Shown in pieces: positions 58,534 to 64,000 of a stretch of DNA of 64,000 nucleotides. The stretch comes from Diphasiastrum complanatum (Eukaryota; Streptophyta; Lycopodiopsida; Lycopodiales; Lycopodiaceae): assembly GCA_029204225.1 (NCBI GenBank), contig CM055095.1, forward strand, positions 75,271,672-75,335,671, read 5' to 3'. The position numbers were made by a program, and so were the translations under genes. A model generated the notes under the pieces. That model was not told the DNA's origin, searched no databases, and saw only the letters and a list, made by a program, of their open reading frames with translations. Within the stretch, counting starts at the first letter, position 1, and every line of letters begins with the position of its first letter.

Positions 58534-59248
58534 TGTAAGAAAAATACTAAGAATTCTCCTTCAAAGAAAATGATGAAAGTTTGAATAAATCAAACTAATA
58601 TTAGTGTCTTCAATCGTGTCTGATTCTGGTCTATGTACTAATAGAGCAGTTTCTACATTGATTGAATAAAACATGCAAAGTTAAGGGATATCGTGAGTGT
58701 GATAGACAATTTTAGATAATTTAAAACAATTGATAAAATAATCTGTTGAAAAATTTTAATCAGTCAAAGTTTTATAATTCTGATTCTGATTCTTCAGTAT
58801 ACATCTCTTTGTTGTCTTGTTGCTCTGTTGTGTGTTTATAACGAGTAGTACACATGTATTTATATTGTTATAGGATAGGTCTTTTGGCCTTCTTCCTTCT
58901 GTAACAAATGATCTAACTGTTAAGATGGTTGATATTTAACAAACGTTCTGTTTTTAAACCCAAAGACGTTTTGTTTTCAGACTCGAATGGTTTTTGTTCG
59001 CGAATTGTTCGTAACAGTTTTGCGATCTCTGATAGTTTTTTATTTTAAATAAGATTCAAAATAGTTCGCGACAATTTATTGTTCGCGAATATTTTGAGTT
59101 TCAACAAGATATTGTTCGCAAATCTTTCGAGCTTCAACAAGATATTGTTCGCGAATCTTTCGAGCTTCAAGTTCATTTGTCAGGCTTTGTCAATACTAAT
59201 GTACACTTTGTTGGTAGAACCGAGATTGGTCTATTGAGGTGTTCTACA
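58534..59248 (-). mobile_element. 3' LTR of complete copia
   Basis: 715 bases, ending TGTAGAAC..TTTTTCTTACA on -. It carries a 33-base tandem duplication at 59102-59167 (CAACAAGATATTGTTCGC..) that is single in the 5' LTR. TTCGCGAA palindromes recur (58998, 59064, 59088). Confidence 0.9.
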
Positions 59249-59290
59249 GCTTCCTCTCAAAGTGGGTAGTTGGATTAACCCCAATCTTCT

Positions 59291-59900
59291 TTATCGCTTC
59301 TCGAACAAAGCTTTACTGAGTGGCTTTGTAAAGATATCAGCTGTCATTCCCTCTGTAGGTATGAAGACCGTCTTCAGTATCTTCTTTTCGACTAAGTCCC
59401 GAATAACATGATACTTGGTAGCTATATGCTTCGTTTTCGAATGAAACACATGATCTTTCATAAGATAGATTGCTGAAGTGTTATCCATTAATAAGACATA
59501 AGATTCAGAAATAGTTTTATCAAATCCTTCCAACATTTGTTTGATCCATATCAGCTTGTTTCCATCTTAGCTTCTGTTACATATTCGACCACACACGAAG
59601 ATTGAGCTACTACTGTTTATTTCTTGCTTATCCAAAAAGTATGGTTATGCCAGATGCTAGAGTACAACCTCTTGAAATACTTTTGCTATCATTCTTCATG
59701 GATGCCCAGCTTGCGTCACTGTAAGATTCAATCCGAATCCAGCTTTCTTTGAATAACACAGTCCATAGTCTTTAGTTTCTTGGAGATATTGTACTACTCT
59801 TTTTGCTAACTTCCAATGTAACGATCCTGTGTTCTGATTAAATTGGCTTAGCCTGTATACTGCAAATGCTATATCAGGTTTGGTGTTGTCTACAAGACAA
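59291..59900 (-). pseudogene. pol: RNase H of complete copia
   Basis: On - it starts with TPYRRLIGSLFCLVDNTKPDIAFAV (59935-59860), then LAKRVVQYL. After frameshifts near 59700 and 59540 it ends with DNTSAIYLMKDHVFHSKTKHI and ADIFTKPLSKALFEK at a stop (59291). The catalytic aspartate region is in the damaged part. Confidence 0.85.
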
Positions 59901-59913
59901 AACAATGATCCAA

Positions 59914-61245
59914 TCAGCCTTCGATAGGGTGTATTGGCCATTCGTTTCTCTTCTTTGAGAGTCTGCGGACAATCTGTCTTAGTATTGTTTCAAGTATCAT
60001 GGGAGTATGCACACCTTTGCATTCGAGCATGTTGAAGTCTTCAATGATTTTTCGAGTATACTTTTGTTGGTGAAGATACAATTTGCCACCTTCAAAGTCT
60101 CTTTCGATCTGTAAGCCTAGATAGATTTTTGCTTCTCCTAGGTCAGTGATCTCAAATTTTCCAAAAATGTCTCTTTTGACATCTGAAATTAACTTACCTT
60201 TTCTTGAGAAGATAAGAGTGTCGTCAACATAAACAGCTCGAATGATAATTTCATCTTCGACATGTTTGATATAGACATTCGAATCAACAAATAAAAGTTC
60301 GAAGCCTAAAAAACGTAGTGCTTCATCCTTCTTTCTATACCATTGTCTGGCTGCTTGTTTCAGACCATAGATGTTTTTATCCATGTGACATCCGAATTTT
60401 GGATATTCTTGGCTTATAAAACCAAGTGCTTGATCCATGAATAAATTTTCTTCTAATTCTGCATGTAAGAAAGCAGTTTTCTCATCCACAATATGGATTT
60501 TGAGATCATAAGCCACTACATAAGCAAATAACAAGTGAATTAATGTGTGTTTGACTACTGGTAAAAAAGTATCAGTGTAGTCGATCTCATATTTTAGTGA
60601 AAAACCTTTTGCAACCAACCTTATTTTTTATCTGATGTTGTCTCCATCAGAACCTGTTTTGATCTTGAAGATCCACTTGCATTTGACGGGTCTTCTTCCA
60701 TCAGGTATAGGTGCAAGTGTCCATACATTGTTCTTATACATGGATGACATTTTGTCCTCCATTGCTTGAATCCAATGATCTTTATTTTGTCCATCAATGG
60801 CTTTCTCGAATGTTTGAGGTTCGTCTATGAAGCCACAAAATTCGATGGCTATATTTGTTGAAACATCCTGACCAAACCTTACTGGTAATTTTCTTTGTCT
60901 TTCAGATCTTCTCACAAGTTGTATAGGTCTCGAATTTAATTCTGCATTTTCGGGTTTGACCTGGTTTGCTTGAATTCAAACTGGTGATTCGAGTCTTTCA
61001 GGTACTCGATTTTGAACTCTTTCTGAATCCGATAATTCTCGTTCATCATCTGCTTGTTTTACTTCTGTCATTGGTAACTCATAATAAGTCTTGAGAATTT
61101 CATAGCCGACTAAGTCACTATCTGCTATGTACTTTGACTCATCAAATTTGACATCTCGAACAACTTTTATTTTGTCAGTTTCGGGTATGTAGACTCGATA
61201 ATATGACAAATGTAACTGGAATCCGACCAGAAAACCTTGTTCTGT
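59914..61245 (-). pseudogene. pol: Reverse transcriptase of complete copia
   Basis: On -: integrase-RT linker with YYRVYIPETDKIKVVRDVKFDE (61209-61130), acidic part, stop, then RRSERQRKLPVRFG, DHWIQAMEDKMSSM and CKWIFKIK (60915-60640), a stop, then a 234-codon frame: VAKGFSLKYEIDYTDTFLPVV, IVDEKTAFLHAELEE, YGLKQAARQWYRK, the active box VYVDDTLIF (about 60240), and LGLQIERDFEGGKLYLHQQKY. The RT core is the best kept of the window. It ends with a frameshift at about 59940. Confidence 0.9.
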
Positions 61246-61249
61246 CTTT

Positions 61250-61899
61250 TCATTGAGTTTTTTTTCTCAATTTGTCTTGTATGTGCATATAAATTGCACA
61301 TCCAAATGTTTGAACATGAGCAAGATTTGGCTTTGACTTCCAACATATTTCGTGAGGAGTTTCATCCGATATTTGAGATTTCAGAATTCGATTCTGAAGA
61401 TAATTCGACGTAGCCATTGCTTCCACCCACAATTGTTTTAGTGCTTTCGCATGAGCCATCATACACCTTGCAGCTTCCGCATTTTCCATATCAAAATTCT
61501 GCAAAGAAATAAACAGATCTTTTATCTTTTGTACGAAAGTGGTCAGGTCTTTGTCGTCCCATTGTAGGTAAGTTAATTGGTCTTCCAAGGACATGATCGA
61601 GTCTCATTCTTGGTTTGCAATTTTTCCCATAATTCTTTCACGTTCGAAGTTGATGAAAGATCTAGTATTATGTTGTCATTCACTAAAGACGCAATAATTG
61701 CTATAGCTTTGTCATTTTTCAAACTCCATTCTCGAACTTCTTTGCCAGGAATGGGCTTCTTTTCTACTGGTTCTACTCATTGCCAAAGACCTTCGTCCTT
61801 CAGTATGAGTGAAGTCTTTAACTTCCCGATCAAATAATTTGAATCTTCTGTATCCAAGATCGTACTGATCTTGGACTGAATGTTGCTGATCAAAGACAT
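61250..61899 (-). pseudogene. gag: Gag fused in frame to integrase end
   Basis: The gag start (MSLISNIQSKI, ATG at 61899) reads KLKTSLILKDEGLW, EWSLKNDKAIAII and SNVKELWEKL across one stop. The frame from 61594 continues gag (LTTFVQKIKDLFISLQN) and passes without break into integrase text AARCMMAHAKALKQLWVEAMATSNYLQNR and VQTFGCAIYMHI to 61250. A deletion has thus joined the two in frame; zinc knuckle, protease and the catalytic DDE are gone. Confidence 0.85.
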
Positions 61900-61969
61900 C
61901 TTCTAATCTTCTGAATAAACTCCAGATATGGTTGTAGGATGGATGTGTGAAGGATGTTGAGAGGGATGT

Positions 61970-61981
61970 GCTCTGATACCA
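61970..61981 (-). other. Primer binding site of complete copia
   Basis: On - TGGTATCAGAGC, one base from the LTR end TTCTACA. It is a perfect match to the initiator-Met type. Confidence 0.95.
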
Positions 61982-61982
61982 C

Positions 61983-62669
61983 TGTAGAAAAATTACTAAG
62001 AATTTTTCTTCAAAGAACACAATAAAAGTTTGAATAAATCAAACTAATATCAGTGTCTTCAATCGTGTTTGATTTTGGTCTATGTACCAATAGAGCAGTT
62101 TTTACATTGATTGAATAAAGCATGCAGATTTAAGAGATATATTGCGTGAGTGTGATAGACAATTTTTAGACAATTAGAAACAATTGATAAAATCATCTGT
62201 TGAAAAACTTTGATCAGTCGAATTTTTATAATTTTGATTCTGATTCTTCAATATACATCTCTTGTTGCCTTGTTGTTCTGTTGTGTGTTTACAATGAGTA
62301 GTGCACATGTATTTATATTGTTACAAGATAGATTTTTTGGCCTTATTCCTTCTGTAACAAATAATCTAACCGTTAAGACAGTTGATATTCAACAAATGTT
62401 CTGTTCCAGACTAAAAACCATTCTGTTTCTAGACACGAATGGTTTTTGTTCGCAAATTATTTGCGATAGTTTTGCGATATTTGACAGTTTTCGAGTTTGA
62501 ACAATAATCAAAATATTTTGCGACAATTTATTGTTCGCAAAAATTTTGAGTTTGAACAAGATATTGTTCGTGAATCTTTCGAGTTTCAAAAGTTCGTTTG
62601 TCAGCCTTTGTCAATGCTACTATGCACTTTGTTGGTAGAATCGAGGTTTGTCTGTTGAGGTGTTCTATA
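61983..62669 (-). mobile_element. 5' LTR of complete copia
   Basis: 687 bases, the partner of 58534-59248. The end TGTAG is TATAG here (a G-to-A change), and the other end is TTCTACA. Confidence 0.9.
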
Positions 62670-62674
62670 GTACA
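62670..62674 (+). repeat. Target-site duplication, right
   Basis: GTACA, matched at 58529-58533. Confidence 0.9.
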
Positions 62675-63855
62675 TATCTTGGATCTTTCAAAAATCCTAT
62701 GTTACAAATGGATTTTTTGAGAGAATCAACCTTATCTCCCCTTCTCTTTAATTAACTTAATTTGTATCAAAGATGTCTAAAAGCAATATTGCATAAAATA
62801 TTTGAAAATCATAAAAGTCAATAATGGAATGTTCCACATCAAGGCTTTGTCTTTTATAATAAGATATTTTAATATGAGTGACAAAAATCCCATCCAAGAA
62901 AATAACTCCACATTGGAAAGAATCATATGAAATCAGTCCGATGTCTCATATTCCAAAAATTTGTAAGAAGCAATGGTTTGAGTAAGTAAAATTTAGCTTG
63001 AAGGGTGACGATCTTGTAAATAATGACACACCAATTTGGGATCCAAATCAATATATCATAATTTCACAAAATAAACAAATACTTGTGACCAACGGTTTTT
63101 ATTTGTTGTATTTACCTTAGGAGTAAAATCTAACCATCATCATTTAGATCATTCTCGCACAAAAAATTCCCTTTGGAATTATTGATGTCTGAGACCACCA
63201 GCCCTTCCTCCAAAAAGATTATTTTCATCTTTCTTTAAATTCTCTAGAGATTTAAAATGATTTCAATAGTTTTTCTAAATCTCATATAGGCATTTCTATT
63301 ACAACCAAATCCAGCTATAGAAAATAATCATGTTGATATCTTATAGCAATATTTATGGAGATAAAAAAAATGCATTCTTGAACTAGCAAAATGAATGAGT
63401 TAACCAAATTCAAAGCTTTTACATTATGTTATTAACCTCCAATGATTAGTAAATTTCATCTCTATAAATTGAGAGTGGGTAACAAGTTTAAAAAATGTTG
63501 TAGGTTGTATGAGTCTACCTCATGCAATTGCATTTTTTCTCATAATCTATAGTCAATTCATGGTTGTTAATTCATTAGAAACTATTCCAAATAAATCTTC
63601 ACATTATAATTCCTAGATTTTCTAGGGATTACCCAATAAGCCTATTGCATAGTATAGTTCCATAATCAAATTACTATATTTGATGTCTCATATCAATTCT
63701 ATGAAAACTTGTGAGAATTCAACCATTAATGTGATAGAATCTTAGTCAAAGGTAAGATCCATTTTAAAGAACTAATATCGCATAAAGAACGAGAAGTAGC
63801 TTTGCCCAGAGATGGAAACACCAATAGGCTTGATAGTATTCTTGTGAAAATTACG
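62675..63855. other. No gene seen
   Basis: AT-rich spacer. Confidence 0.4.
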
Positions 63856-64000
63856 CAAAAGTTAGTTTGATCATGTTACATTTTGATGTACAAATGTAAA
63901 TCACGCATGTGTGGAGCATGTTCCCACGTGTGAGTAGTAGGCCCATTTGCATTATCTAATTCATGCCTTAGAATAGCTTGTTTTTCAAAGTTATGTGAAA
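63856..64000 (+). mobile_element. LTR fragment, A group, runs off window
   Basis: It shares CATGTGTGGAGSATGTTCCCAYGTGTG with 55205 and further text with 38486-38590. Its right end is outside the window. Confidence 0.4.

Larger units (their letters stand above)
58534..62669 (-). mobile_element. Structurally complete copia element (-)
   Basis: It has two LTRs in the same orientation, a 5-bp GTACA duplication, a perfect PBS, and a purine tract (TTGAGAGGAA) before the 3' LTR. At 4136 bases it is short for copia (usually about 5 kb) because protease and most of the integrase are missing. The coding order on - is gag part, integrase end, RT, RNase H. It could move only with helper proteins. The LTRs differ at many sites, so it is not recent. 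Confidence 0.95.

Overview
This window looks like intergenic DNA of a land plant with a large, repeat-bloated, AT-rich nuclear genome. The evidence is plant-type Ty1/copia and Ty3/gypsy retrotransposons. They carry initiator-Met-type primer binding sites (TGGTATCAGAGC) or Asp-type ones (TGGCGCC..TGCCGGGGA), long LTRs loaded with (GA)n microsatellites, and mostly decayed frames. A seed plant, perhaps a gymnosperm, fits the style, but I cannot prove a taxon. I see no intact cellular protein gene, rRNA, tRNA or CRISPR array.

Layout. 1-2.9 kb: a copia 5' LTR with gag and an integrase remnant, then an antisense gag scrap. 3.3 kb: a possible stray exon. 3.7-7.4 kb: gypsy pol (-), gypsy gag (+), a copia 3' end (-) with a poly-G tract, and a gypsy LTR (-). 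7.45-13.5 kb: a tandem concatemer (-) of a Z-family LTR element whose leader carries tandem hairpin units. 13.5-26.8 kb: a scrambled nest. Copia element E, carrying a second copia Y in its reverse transcriptase, lies inside ORF region H. The parts are rearranged so that two overlapping inversions, or excision of a circle and its reinsertion, explain every junction. Target-site duplications (CCAAG for Y, TGTTG for E) and reading frames match across the breaks. 26.8-28.4 kb: the other half of H with a TATA box. 29.0-32.4 kb: gypsy and copia pieces, including gypsy RNase H/integrase with a 3' LTR. 32.6-34.3 kb: copia RT-RNase H with a perfect 222-bp tandem duplication. 34.4-38.3 kb: LTR (-) and gag scraps. 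38.3-42.1 kb: AT-rich desert.

42.1-45.4 kb differs in composition and shows consensus splice sites on the - strand, so it may hold a spliced, perhaps noncoding, transcript. 47.6 and 49.8 kb hold two foldback elements, each bordered by (TA)n. 50.9-54.4 kb is a 3.4-kb array of words such as TTTCGAGGTA and GAATTTTTGGAGACTC in irregular higher-order units; this is the strangest part of the window. 55.2-56.1 kb is LTR-like and carries five CCAAT-containing 32-bp repeats. 58.5-62.7 kb is the one structurally complete element: copia on -, with both LTRs, a 5-bp GTACA duplication, a PBS, and an in-frame gag-integrase fusion that makes it non-autonomous.

No set of genes forms an operon or pathway. 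The relationships are those of nested insertion, recombination between LTRs, inversion, microsatellite growth and CpG decay.
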